This document shows, in pieces, positions 32,298 through 40,762 of a stretch of 64,000 bases of DNA. How positions within the stretch are numbered: position 1 is the stretch's first letter; every line of letters begins with the position of its first letter. The translations under genes were made by a program, and so were the position numbers. This stretch comes from JAJEEA01 sp965243615. Its GTDB lineage: Bacteria > Acidobacteriota > Vicinamibacteria > Vicinamibacterales > UBA8438. The notes beneath the pieces were generated by a model. That model worked only from the letters and a program-made list of their open reading frames with translations, was not told the origin of the DNA and did no database searches. Where the stretch lies: positions 6,386,001-6,450,000 of the forward strand of contig CBDEVO010000003.1 in the NCBI GenBank assembly GCA_965243615.1, given 5' to 3'.

Positions 32298-34742
32298 ATG
32301 AGAGCCACCCCTTCCGCCCGGAGCGCGCCGGCCGCGGCCGCCCTCGCCGCCCTGTTGTCGGGAACCGTCGGCGCCGCGGTCGCGAGCGCCCAGCCCGCGC
32401 CCGACGCCTCGCCGCACCGGGCGGTGCTCGACCGCTACTGCGTGGTCTGCCACAACGAGCGGCTGCGCACGGCGGGGCTCGCCCTCGACGCGGCCGACCT
32501 GTCGGATGTCGCGGGCGACGCGGCGATCTGGGAGCAGGTGATCCGCAAGCTGCGCATCGGCGCGATGCCGCCCCCGGGGCGGCCCCGGCCCGACCGCGGG
32601 GACGCGCGGGCCCTGGTGGCGTATCTCGAGACGGGGCTCGACCGCGCCGCCGCCCTCGATCCCGGGGTGGGCCGCACCGAGACGTTCCACCGCCTGAACC
32701 GGGCCGAGTACCGCAACGCGGTGCGCGACCTGCTGCAGGTCGAGGTCGACGTCTCGGCCCTGCTTCCGGCCGACGACGCCGACGAGCACGGCTTCGACAA
32801 CATGGCGGCGGTGCTGTCGGTCTCGCCCGCCCTCCTCGAGCGCTACCTGTCGGCGGCGCGCAAGATCACCCGGCTCGCGGTGGGGCTGGCCCCGCCGGTG
32901 CCGAGCGTCGAGACCCACCGCATCCCCCTGCTGCTCTACCAGGACGACCGGCTGAGCGAGGACCTCCCGTTCGGCTCGCGCGGGGGCATCGCGGTGCGCC
33001 ACCGCTTCCCGGTCGACGGCGAGTACTCCGTCCGGCTGCGCCTGCAGCGCACCTACACCGACTACATCCGCGGCCTCGGCTCGCCGCAGCACCTGGACGT
33101 GCGCGTGGACGGCCGCCTCGTGACCCGGTTCACGGTCGGCGGCGACGCGCCCGCCCACGCCACCGCGGCGCCGGCCAGCTTCGCCGGGAACACGCCGCTC
33201 TTCGGCCATCCCGACTGGGAGACCTACGTGCTCGGGGCCGACGAGGACCTCGAGGTGCGCTTCCACGCCGAGGCGGGCGAGCGGGTCGTCGGCGTCTCGT
33301 TCGAGCGCAAGCACTGGGAGACCGAGGGCGTCCTCCAGCCCCGCCAGACCGGCTTCCCCCTCGCCATCAACGAGCGCTGGCAGGGGAACGCGGCCGTCGA
33401 CAGCGTGGAGATCGGCGGGCCCTACCGGGTGGACGGCCCCGGCGACACCGCGAGCCGCCGCGCCGTCTTCACCTGTCACCCCGACCGGGGGGACGCGGCC
33501 GACGCGTGCGCCCGCGACATCCTGGACCGGCTCGCCCGGCGGGCCTACCGGCGCCCCGTCACCGACGAGGACGTCGACCTGCTGTTCGGGTTCTACGAGC
33601 GCCGGCGGCGGACCGACGGCTTCGAGGCGGGCGTCCAGCTCGCCCTGCAGCGGCTGCTCACCGACCCCGAGTTCCTGTTCCGGGTCGAGCGCGACCCCGT
33701 CGACGCCGCCCCCGGCACCGCGTATCCGGTGAGCGACCTCACCCTGGCGTCGCGGCTGTCGTTCTTCCTGTGGAGCAGCATCCCCGACGAGGCCCTGCTC
33801 GACGACGCGGTCCGGGGCGAGCTGCGCGACCCCGGGGTGCTCGAGGGGCACGTCCGCCGGATGCTCGCCGACCCGCGGTCGTCGGCCATGGTCGAGAACT
33901 TCGTCGGGCAGTGGCTGCTCCTGCGCAACATCCCGAGCGTCACCCCCGACCCCAACATCTTCCCGACCTTCGACGAGAACCTGCGGAACGCGTTCCGGCG
34001 CGAGTCGGAGCTCTTCGTCGAGCACGTGATGCGGGAGGACGGCAGCCTCGTCGACCTCCTCGACGCCGACTACACGTTCGTCAACGAGCGGCTCGCCGCC
34101 CACTACGGCATCCCCGGCGCCTACGGCAACCGCTTCCGCAAGGTGACCCTCGACCGCCGCCGGGGCGGCCTGCTGGGCCACGGCGGCCTGCTCACCGTCA
34201 CCTCGTACCCGAACCGGACCTCGCCGGTGCTCAGGGGCAAGTGGGTGCTCGAGAACCTGCTCGGCACGCCCCCGCCCCCGCCCCCGCCCGACGTGCCGTC
34301 GTTCCCCGAGCGCGGGCCGGGCGGCGCGCCGGCGACGGTGCGCGAGCTGCTCGAGATGCACCGCGAGAGCCCCGCGTGCGCCGGCTGCCACGCGCCGATG
34401 GACCCCCTCGGTTTCGCCCTCGAGAACTTCGACGCCATCGGCCGGTGGCGGACGACGGACGGGCACGAGGCCATCGACGCGCGCGGGGCCATGCCCACCG
34501 GCGACGCCTTCGAGGGCTTGGACGGCCTGCGGGCGCTCCTCGTGGACGACCCCGGGCCGCTGGTGCGGACGGTCACCGAGAAGCTGCTCGCCTATGCCCT
34601 CGGCCGCCGCATCGAGCACTACGACTACCCCACGATTCGCAAGATCGCCCGGGACGCGGCCGCCGACGGCCATCGCTGGTCGGCCGTCGTCCTCGGCGTC
34701 GTCCAGAGTCCCCCGTTCCAACTGCGGAGCACAGGCTCATGA
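32298..34742 (+). CDS. Planctomycete-type cytochrome c protein, DUF1587/1595/1592/1588/1585 (module B)
   Basis: An 814-residue exported protein with the same domain order as 24546-27101: signal peptide ending SAQ, cytochrome c motif CVVCH, RLNRAEYRNAVRDLL, carbohydrate-binding-like insert, ARRAYRRPVTDEDVDLL, SRLSFFLWSSIPDEAL, FVNERLAAHYG, PVLRGKWVLENLLGTPPPPP, a second heme site CAGCH, and EKLLAYALGRRIEHYD. It lacks the Ala-rich tail of the paralogue. ATG chosen at the start of the signal peptide. Its stop overlaps the DUF1552 start by ATGA. Confidence 0.9.
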   Translation: MRATPSARSAPAAAALAALLSGTVGAAVASAQPAPDASPHRAVLDRYCVVCHNERLRTAGLALDAADLSDVAGDAAIWEQVIRKLRIGAMPPPGRPRPDRGDARALVAYLETGLDRAAALDPGVGRTETFHRLNRAEYRNAVRDLLQVEVDVSALLPADDADEHGFDNMAAVLSVSPALLERYLSAARKITRLAVGLAPPVPSVETHRIPLLLYQDDRLSEDLPFGSRGGIAVRHRFPVDGEYSVRLRLQRTYTDYIRGLGSPQHLDVRVDGRLVTRFTVGGDAPAHATAAPASFAGNTPLFGHPDWETYVLGADEDLEVRFHAEAGERVVGVSFERKHWETEGVLQPRQTGFPLAINERWQGNAAVDSVEIGGPYRVDGPGDTASRRAVFTCHPDRGDAADACARDILDRLARRAYRRPVTDEDVDLLFGFYERRRRTDGFEAGVQLALQRLLTDPEFLFRVERDPVDAAPGTAYPVSDLTLASRLSFFLWSSIPDEALLDDAVRGELRDPGVLEGHVRRMLADPRSSAMVENFVGQWLLLRNIPSVTPDPNIFPTFDENLRNAFRRESELFVEHVMREDGSLVDLLDADYTFVNERLAAHYGIPGAYGNRFRKVTLDRRRGGLLGHGGLLTVTSYPNRTSPVLRGKWVLENLLGTPPPPPPPDVPSFPERGPGGAPATVRELLEMHRESPACAGCHAPMDPLGFALENFDAIGRWRTTDGHEAIDARGAMPTGDAFEGLDGLRALLVDDPGPLVRTVTEKLLAYALGRRIEHYDYPTIRKIARDAAADGHRWSAVVLGVVQSPPFQLRSTGS

Positions 34743-36073
34743 TCATCACGAGGAAAGCGATACCCCGCCGCACCGTCCTCCGCGGCCTCGGCGCCACGCT
34801 GGCCCTGCCCCTGCTCGACGGCATGGTCCCCGCCCTCTCGGCGGTGCGCAACACGCCGGCCCGCGGCATGCGCCGGTTCGGGGTGGTGTACGTGCCGAAC
34901 GGCATGGCGATGGAGCACTGGACGCCGGCCGCCACCGGCAGGGACTTCGCGTTCTCGCCGATCCTGCAGCCGATGACCCCGCACCGCGACCGCACGCTGG
35001 TGCTCACCGGCCTCAACCCCGGCCCCGGCGGGGGCGCCCACGCCGGGGCGTCGACCAAGTTCCTCACCGGCGTGCCCGGCCGGAAGACCGACGGGGCCGA
35101 GATCCAGTCCGGTACGTCCATCGATCAGCTCCTCGGGCAGACGCTGGGCCGCCAGACGCAACTCTCGTCGCTCGAGCTGGGCCTCGACAGCCGCGACTTC
35201 GCGGGCTCGTGCGACGCCGGGTTCGCCTGCGCGTACACCAACACCATTTCGTGGCGCACCCCGACCACCCCGCTGCCGATGGAGAACGACCCCCGGGCCG
35301 TCTTCGAGCGCCTCTTCGGCGACAGCGGCTCGACCGACCCCGCCGTCCGGCGGGCCCGGCTCGACGAGGACCGCAGCATCCTCGACTCGGTGACCGAGAA
35401 GGCCGCCGACCTCGAGCGCGGGCTCGGCCCCGACGACCGCCAGAAGCTCGCGCAGTACCTCGACGCGGTCCGCGACGTCGAGCGGCGCATCCAGATGGCG
35501 GAGGAGCAGAGCAACCGCGACCTGCCCCTCGTGCAGCAGCCGGCCGGGGTGCCCGCGACCTTCCAGGCGCACATGCGGCTGATGTTCGACCTGCAACTCC
35601 TCGCGTGGCAGACCGACCTCACCCGGGTCGCCAGCTTCATGGTGGGCCGCGAGATCAGCGGGCGGACGTACCCCGAGATCGGCATCCCCGACGCCCACCA
35701 CCCGCTGTCGCACCACCTCGACGACCCCACGAAGATCGCGACGATGGCGAAGATCAACACCTACCACGTGTCGCTCTTCGCCGAGTTCGTCGACCGGCTG
35801 GGGTCGACCCCCGACGGCGACGGCTCGCTCCTCGACCACTCGCTGCTGCTTTACGGCGCGGGCATGTCGAACTCGAACGCGCACGCGCCTGTGAACCTGC
35901 CGATCATGCTGGTGGGCGGGGCGGGCGGCGGCCTGCGCGGCGGCCGGCACCTGGAGTACTCCCGGGAGACCCCGATGGCCAACCTGCTGGTCGCCGTCAT
36001 GGACGCCCTCGGGGTCCCGATGGAGCAGGTCGGCATCAGCACCGGCCGGCTCGACGTGCTGTCGCTGGCATAG
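34739..36073 (+). CDS. Tat-exported DUF1552 protein (module B)
   Basis: A 444-residue paralogue of 23164-24549. IPRRTVLRGLGATLALPLL is the Tat-like signal; RRFGVVYVPNGMAMEHWTPA, FSPILQPMTPHRDRTLVLTG, MENDPRAVFERLFG, SILDSVTEKAADL and LDHSLLLYGAGMSNSN are the family landmarks. It is transcribed with the module B cytochrome through a 4-nt overlap. A 16-codon fragment of a third copy persists at 21640-21687. Confidence 0.87.
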   Translation: MIITRKAIPRRTVLRGLGATLALPLLDGMVPALSAVRNTPARGMRRFGVVYVPNGMAMEHWTPAATGRDFAFSPILQPMTPHRDRTLVLTGLNPGPGGGAHAGASTKFLTGVPGRKTDGAEIQSGTSIDQLLGQTLGRQTQLSSLELGLDSRDFAGSCDAGFACAYTNTISWRTPTTPLPMENDPRAVFERLFGDSGSTDPAVRRARLDEDRSILDSVTEKAADLERGLGPDDRQKLAQYLDAVRDVERRIQMAEEQSNRDLPLVQQPAGVPATFQAHMRLMFDLQLLAWQTDLTRVASFMVGREISGRTYPEIGIPDAHHPLSHHLDDPTKIATMAKINTYHVSLFAEFVDRLGSTPDGDGSLLDHSLLLYGAGMSNSNAHAPVNLPIMLVGGAGGGLRGGRHLEYSRETPMANLLVAVMDALGVPMEQVGISTGRLDVLSLA

Positions 36074-36213
36074 GCGGGCGCAACAGCGAGCACGTCCCCT
36101 GCATTCGCCATCCGGAGGGGCGCGGAGGCGCTGGGGCAGTCGGGGCAGGCCGTCGCGGACGGGGATGCCGGGGTACCCTGTCTGGGGTGGGCCGGCCTGA
36201 TCAGGTTGACGCC

Positions 36214-36630
36214 ATGCGACGCCTCCATCGCGCCGAGGCCGCCGAGCGGACAAGGGTGGTGCGCACGGTCACCTCCGCGCTGGAAACCGAGCCGGATGTC
36301 GTGTTCGCCTACCTCCACGGCTCGTTTCTGACCGACGGCGCCTTCCACGACGTCGACGTGGGTGTCCGATTCGCCGCGCCGGCGGATGGGCGCCTGTCGC
36401 GCGCGCTCGACCTCGCGGCGCGGCTGACCGGCGAGGCCGGCTTCCCGGTAGACGTGCGCGCGCTCGACGACGCCCCGCTCGCCTTCCGCTTCCACGTCTT
36501 CCGCACCGGCCGTCTGCTGCTCAGCCGCGACGACGAGAGGCTGGCGGACTGCATGGAGCGGACGATGCGCGAGTACCTGGACATCGCCCCCCTGGCGCGG
36601 CGGGCTGCCGTCGAGGCGTTCGGCGGGTGA
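36214..36630 (+). CDS. mntA: MNT-type nucleotidyltransferase (antitoxin of a MNT/HEPN pair)
   Basis: A 138-residue minimal nucleotidyltransferase with FAYLHGSFLTDGAFHDVDVGV. The GS and DxD are present but separated by 8 residues instead of the usual 10. In MntA-HepT systems this enzyme AMPylates the HEPN toxin. ATG at 36214 is the first good start; an in-frame GTG nine codons earlier is possible. The stop overlaps the HEPN start by GTGA. The gene order, MNT then HEPN, is opposite to the Shewanella hepT-mntA pair. Confidence 0.82.
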   Translation: MRRLHRAEAAERTRVVRTVTSALETEPDVVFAYLHGSFLTDGAFHDVDVGVRFAAPADGRLSRALDLAARLTGEAGFPVDVRALDDAPLAFRFHVFRTGRLLLSRDDERLADCMERTMREYLDIAPLARRAAVEAFGG

Positions 36631-37043
36631 CCCTCAACCCCGACCTCGTGCGCGCGCGGTGCAACGAGATCGAAGAGTCCGTACAGCGCCTCGAAGCGCT
36701 CGCGAACACGCCGCTCGCCGACTTTCTCGCCGACCGGGACGCCAGGGACGTGGCGTGCTACCGCCTCCTCGTGGCCATCGAGGCGGCGCTCGCGCTCTGC
36801 TACCACGTGTCGGCCCGCCGCCTCCGCAAGACCCCGGAGGACTACGCCGGTTGCTTCGTCATCCTGGGCGAGGCGGGCATCCTCGCCCCCGACCTCACGG
36901 AGCGTCTGCAGCGCATGGCCCGGTTCCGCAACCTCCTGGTCCACGTGTACTGGACGGTCGATCACGAGCAGGTGCATGCGCTGATCCGACGAGACCTCGG
37001 CGACCTGCGGGCGTTCGCGGCGGCGGTCGTCGCGTTGCTCTGA
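36627..37043 (+). CDS. hepT: HEPN RNase toxin, HepT-like
   Basis: A 138-residue all-helical HEPN/DUF86 protein. RFRNLLVHVYW contains the RX4HXY RNase motif, including the tyrosine that MntA modifies in the characterised system. Translationally coupled to the MNT gene. It stops 16 bp before a VapC stub on the opposite strand, marking the end of a module. Confidence 0.85.
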   Translation: MTLNPDLVRARCNEIEESVQRLEALANTPLADFLADRDARDVACYRLLVAIEAALALCYHVSARRLRKTPEDYAGCFVILGEAGILAPDLTERLQRMARFRNLLVHVYWTVDHEQVHALIRRDLGDLRAFAAAVVALL

Positions 37044-37059
37044 CCGGCCGGCGGGGCCG

Positions 37060-37080
37060 CGTATCAACGAAGACCTTCAC
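37060..37080 (-). pseudogene. VapC toxin 5' stub
   Basis: GTG at 37080 opens MKVFVDT, the invariant first strand of PIN-domain VapC toxins including the first acidic residue, and overlaps the end of the RHH antitoxin gene by 17 nt as vapBC pairs do. After seven codons the frame runs into unrelated Arg/Pro-rich sequence antisense to hepT. The toxin gene was evidently cut here. Confidence 0.6.
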
Positions 37081-37315
37081 GGTCGTTCACGTTGCCCCGG
37101 CTCAGTGGGCGGTTCCCTCCCAAGTCGTAGCCACGCCTCAGGGAAGCCAACGCCCTCTGTCTGGCTGCCGCGTAGGTCATCTGCTCGCCGCGGACCAGCG
37201 CCTCCAACTGCTCCGCGACGAGACGACTGAGCGACATCCCTCGCCGCGCCGCGAGAACCCTGGCATGCTTGGCCAGATCCGCGTCGACCCTGATGTTGAT
37301 GTTCGTCCCGATCAT
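37064..37315 (-). CDS. Ribbon-helix-helix antitoxin, orphaned
   Basis: An 83-residue protein: TNINIRVDADLAKHARVLAARRG then MSLSRLVAEQLEALV is a ribbon-helix-helix DNA-binding domain, and the basic tail (YAAARQRALASLRRGYDLGG) is a toxin-binding helix typical of VapB antitoxins. Its VapC partner survives only as seven codons, so it is an orphan that may still repress its own promoter. ATG at 37315 starts the domain exactly. Confidence 0.78.
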   Translation of the reverse strand: MIGTNINIRVDADLAKHARVLAARRGMSLSRLVAEQLEALVRGEQMTYAAARQRALASLRRGYDLGGNRPLSRGNVNDREGLR

Positions 37316-37510
37316 CTGTGTGGTCCCGAGTTGGGCGTGTGCGCCATCTAGCGCGTCAACGGCGCAGCACATTCTATCCATGTGCAACGCGGACATCGGA
37401 TCCGCCCGCTTGTGAGCTCGTCGCACACGGCCCTCGGGCGCGCTCGACCTGCGGCCCGCCTTCCATCCGACCGCACCCCGGAGTATGCTTGCGCCGCGAG
37501 GAAGACACCC

Positions 37511-38377
37511 ATGCAGACCGGCCGCAGGAGGTTCGTCAAGACCGTGGGCGCGGCTGCCGGCGCCCTGCCGGTAGCCGTCGCAGGAATCGCGGCGGCGCCC
37601 CCCGGGAGAGCCGGCGGCGCGGGGACCGCGCCGTTCGCCTTCGACTTCCTGGACCCGCGGCGCCATCAGGCTGCTCCCGCCCCTCGCGCCCAGGGGGGTG
37701 CGGAGGGCATCGAGGCATTCGCGTTCGACGCCTACGGCACCCTGTTCGACGTGTTCTCCGTGACCGCCCTTTGCGAGGAGCTGTTCCCCGGCAACGGCGA
37801 CGCGCTGGCCCAGCGCTGGCGCGCCAAGCAGCTCCAGTACAGCCTGCTGCGCAGCCTCATGGGCCGGCACCGCGACTTCTGGCTGATCACCGGCGACGCC
37901 CTCGTCAACGCGGCGGCGGGCCTCGGGCTGGACCTGACCCCGGCGCGGCGCGAACGGCTGATGGAGGCGTACCTCACGCTCGCCGCGTTCCCCGACGTGA
38001 GGCCGGGGCTCGAGGCGCTCAGGGACCGCGGCGTGAAGCTGGCGATCCTCTCGAACGGCGAGCCGCAGATGCTCGAGGCGGCGGCCCATAGCGCCGGCAT
38101 CGACACCCTCCTCGACACCATCATCAGCGTCGAGGCGGTCAAGATCTTCAAGGTCAGCCCGCGCGTCTACAACCTCGGCCCGGAGCGGCTCGGGGTCGAC
38201 CAGTCCGCCCTCGGCTTCGTGTCGTCCAACGCGTGGGACGTCGCCGGCGCCGCCTCGGCGGGGCTGACCACGTTCTGGATTCAGCGCACGGCGGGCGAGC
38301 CCCCCGAGGAGCTCGGCTTCGAGGCGCATCACGTGGTGTCGGCGATCACCGATCTGGCGCCGCTCGTGGGCGTATAG
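37511..38377 (+). CDS. Tat-exported HAD-superfamily (S)-2-haloacid dehalogenase
   Basis: A 288-residue protein. GRRRFVKTVGAAAGALP is a twin-arginine signal. The HAD core shows the nucleophile in FAFDAYGTLFDVFS, LAILSNGEPQML, a lysine in VEAVKIFKVSP, and FVSSNAWDVAGAASAGL, all type II haloacid dehalogenase motifs. Most such enzymes are cytosolic, so export is unusual. It hydrolyses 2-haloalkanoic acids to hydroxy acids. It converges on the PQQ dehydrogenase gene with only 9 bp between stops. Confidence 0.87.
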   Translation: MQTGRRRFVKTVGAAAGALPVAVAGIAAAPPGRAGGAGTAPFAFDFLDPRRHQAAPAPRAQGGAEGIEAFAFDAYGTLFDVFSVTALCEELFPGNGDALAQRWRAKQLQYSLLRSLMGRHRDFWLITGDALVNAAAGLGLDLTPARRERLMEAYLTLAAFPDVRPGLEALRDRGVKLAILSNGEPQMLEAAAHSAGIDTLLDTIISVEAVKIFKVSPRVYNLGPERLGVDQSALGFVSSNAWDVAGAASAGLTTFWIQRTAGEPPEELGFEAHHVVSAITDLAPLVGV

Positions 38378-38386
38378 CCCGCCGAT

Positions 38387-40468
38387 CTAACTGTCCGGAT
38401 CGGCGGCCGGCAACGCAAGCGCGATCAGCTCCGGCACGCGCCCGCCACCGACGGTCAGCGCGATGTACTGCCGCCCACCCGACAGGTAGGTCATCGGCGT
38501 GCCGATGACCCCGCCCGGCAGATCGACGGACGCGATCTCCTCGCCCGTCATCTTGTCGAAGGCAACCAGGCGCGGACCGTCGTCGGCGCCGCCCGTGGTC
38601 AGCGCGTAGATCAACAGCGTCTTCGTCAGCACGGGGCCGACGCGTCCGCTGTCGCCGCCGAGGGGCGGCAGGTCGAGATGGCGCAGCATGGGGAGATTGC
38701 GGATCCGGTCGCCGTTGCCCATGGGGCGCATCCACAGGTGCTCTCCCGTGTTCATGTCGATGGCCGTCATCCGCGAGTAGGGCGGCTTGAACAGCGGCAG
38801 GCCCTGCGGGAGCTGCGGGCGGTGGGTCAGCGCGCCGCGCGCTTCGAGCACCGCCAGGGTGGTGTCCTCGCCCGCCTCCGGCGTTCGGAAGTGCTTGACG
38901 GTGTAGCGGTTTCCCGACGGCACGTACAGGATGCCGGTCTCGGGATCGACGGCGGCGCCGCCCCAGCTTCCGGCGCTGAACCCGGGCCGCACGATGGTGC
39001 CCCGCCGGCTGTGCGGCGTGTACAGGGGGCCGATGCGGTACGGGGCGACCGCCTCGATCGCCATCCGGCGTATCTCGGGCGTGAAGTCGACGAGGTCGTC
39101 GATGGCCACGCCCTGGTAGTCGAACGGCGCCGGCCGGGTCGGAAACGGCTGCGTGGGCCACGGCACCTCGCCCTCGATGTCGGTGTCGGTCGGCACCGGG
39201 CGCTCCTCGATGGGCCAGACCGGCTCGCCGGTCACCCGGTCGAAGACGAACGTGAAGCCCTGCTTGGTGATCTGCGCCACCGCCTTGATGGGCCTCCCGT
39301 CCACCGTGATGTCGATCAGGTTGGGCGCGGCCGGCAGGTCGTAGTCCCAGAGCCCGTGGTGCACGACCTGGAAGTGCCAGACCCGCTCGCCGGTCTCGAG
39401 GTCGAGGGCGACGAGGCTCTCGGCGAACAGGTTGGCGCCGGGCCGGTGTCCGCCGTAGTAGTCGGGCGCGGCCGTGTTGAGCGGCAGGTAGATGTAGCCG
39501 AGCTCGGGGTCGATGCTCATCATCGTCCAGACCCCCACCTTGCCGGTCTCGCGCCAGGAATCGCCGCCCCAGGTGTCGTTGCCGAACTCGTCGCCCTGCG
39601 GAATCGTGTGGAACGTCCAGCGGGTCCGGCCGCTGCGCACGTCGAAGCCGCGCATCCAGCCCGGCGGCATCTCCCTGCGGTTGTTGTAGCTGGAGATGGA
39701 CATCGGCGTCACGACGGTGTCGCCGAACACGATGGGCGGGGACTGGACGGAGTACAGCAGCGCGTTCAACCAGTCGCGCTCGCCGCGCGTGGCGCGGGGG
39801 ATGTCCTCCATCAGATCGAGCCGGCCGCCGTCTCCGAAGTCGGCGCACGGCCGCCCGGTCCCGGCGTCTACGCAGACGAGATACCCGTTGCCGGTGCCGA
39901 AGAACACCCGCTCGTCGGTCCGGTCGGGGCCGTTCGACCAGTACGCCACGCCGCGCTGGTTCCAGCGGGCGCTCATCGTGGTGGTGCCCTCCTCGTAGCT
40001 CTTGGGGTTGAAGACCCACAGCGTCTCGCCCGTCCGCGCATCGATGGCGGCGGCCGCCGACGTCGGCATGTTGATGAAGAGCCGGTCGCCGACCATCAGG
40101 GGGGTGGCCTTGAGGTTGGTGAGGGTGGGGGGCTGGCCGTCACGCCACCGCTCCGGGTCGCGGCGGTTCAGCTCGGCGAAGATCAGCCGCGAGTCGGCGC
40201 GCCACTCCGAACCGTCGGGCATGGTCAGACTCAGCACGGCGTCCGCAGACCGCCACCGCCACGCGATCTCGAGATCGCCGAAGTTCCCGCGGTCGATCCG
40301 ATCCAGGGGCGAGTACTTGGTGCTGCCGAGGTCGCCCCCGTAGGTCCGCCACTCGCCGTTGGCGGGCGCGCCGTACTGCGCCGCCGCGGGGCCGGCCACG
40401 GCCAGCGCGACCACCAGGCCGAGTGCCGACCGACCGACGCCGCGAGCCGGGTTGGACGTTCGCTGCAT
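38387..40468 (-). CDS. PQQ-dependent dehydrogenase (soluble quinoprotein, propeller type)
   Basis: A 693-residue exported eight-bladed propeller enzyme. Signal peptide ends AAAQ; WRTYGGDLGSTKYSPLDRI opens blade one, and repeated W-docking motifs (AIDARTGETLWVFNP, ALDLETGERVWHFQV, VFDRVTGEPVWPIE, AIDMNTGEHLWMR) mark the blades. No C-terminal cytochrome c domain and no adjacent vicinal cysteines typical of methanol dehydrogenase are seen, so it resembles membrane-bound glucose dehydrogenase-like enzymes without the N-terminal anchor. It oxidises a sugar or alcohol in the periplasm; substrate unknown. Confidence 0.88.
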   Translation of the reverse strand: MQRTSNPARGVGRSALGLVVALAVAGPAAAQYGAPANGEWRTYGGDLGSTKYSPLDRIDRGNFGDLEIAWRWRSADAVLSLTMPDGSEWRADSRLIFAELNRRDPERWRDGQPPTLTNLKATPLMVGDRLFINMPTSAAAAIDARTGETLWVFNPKSYEEGTTTMSARWNQRGVAYWSNGPDRTDERVFFGTGNGYLVCVDAGTGRPCADFGDGGRLDLMEDIPRATRGERDWLNALLYSVQSPPIVFGDTVVTPMSISSYNNRREMPPGWMRGFDVRSGRTRWTFHTIPQGDEFGNDTWGGDSWRETGKVGVWTMMSIDPELGYIYLPLNTAAPDYYGGHRPGANLFAESLVALDLETGERVWHFQVVHHGLWDYDLPAAPNLIDITVDGRPIKAVAQITKQGFTFVFDRVTGEPVWPIEERPVPTDTDIEGEVPWPTQPFPTRPAPFDYQGVAIDDLVDFTPEIRRMAIEAVAPYRIGPLYTPHSRRGTIVRPGFSAGSWGGAAVDPETGILYVPSGNRYTVKHFRTPEAGEDTTLAVLEARGALTHRPQLPQGLPLFKPPYSRMTAIDMNTGEHLWMRPMGNGDRIRNLPMLRHLDLPPLGGDSGRVGPVLTKTLLIYALTTGGADDGPRLVAFDKMTGEEIASVDLPGGVIGTPMTYLSGGRQYIALTVGGGRVPELIALALPAADPDS

Positions 40469-40762
40469 GAATCCTCCGGCCCGGCGTGCTTCGCGGCGCG
40501 TGCTGCGCCCGTCACGCCAGGCTGTCGGCTAGGATAGCAGCGACGGCCGACCGGCCGTCGCGGACGGCCGTCGTGCTTGACCGGGCGTCCCGTACGAGAC
40601 GACGATGTGCGCTGGGGAGCCGGCGGCGAAGGCGGGGCTCGGCGTGGGCGCGTGGCGGACCGCCGCGGTGAGCCGAGAGGCTCGTGCCAGGCGAAGCGCG
40701 AACCGAACTTGTCGCCGGCCCGGCAGATCCGGAGCCCGGCCACTGAAGCGCAAGAGCGAGCA

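Noticed and set aside
32079..34721. Very long minus-strand frame continuing from the ankyrin gene to give 1377 codons
   Set aside because: Beyond the ankyrin signal peptide it is antisense to the cytochrome gene, whose heme motifs and DUF domains are unmistakable.
38378..38386. Bidirectional terminator between the convergent dehalogenase and PQQ genes
   Set aside because: Only 9 bp separate the stops and no hairpin with T-run is visible.
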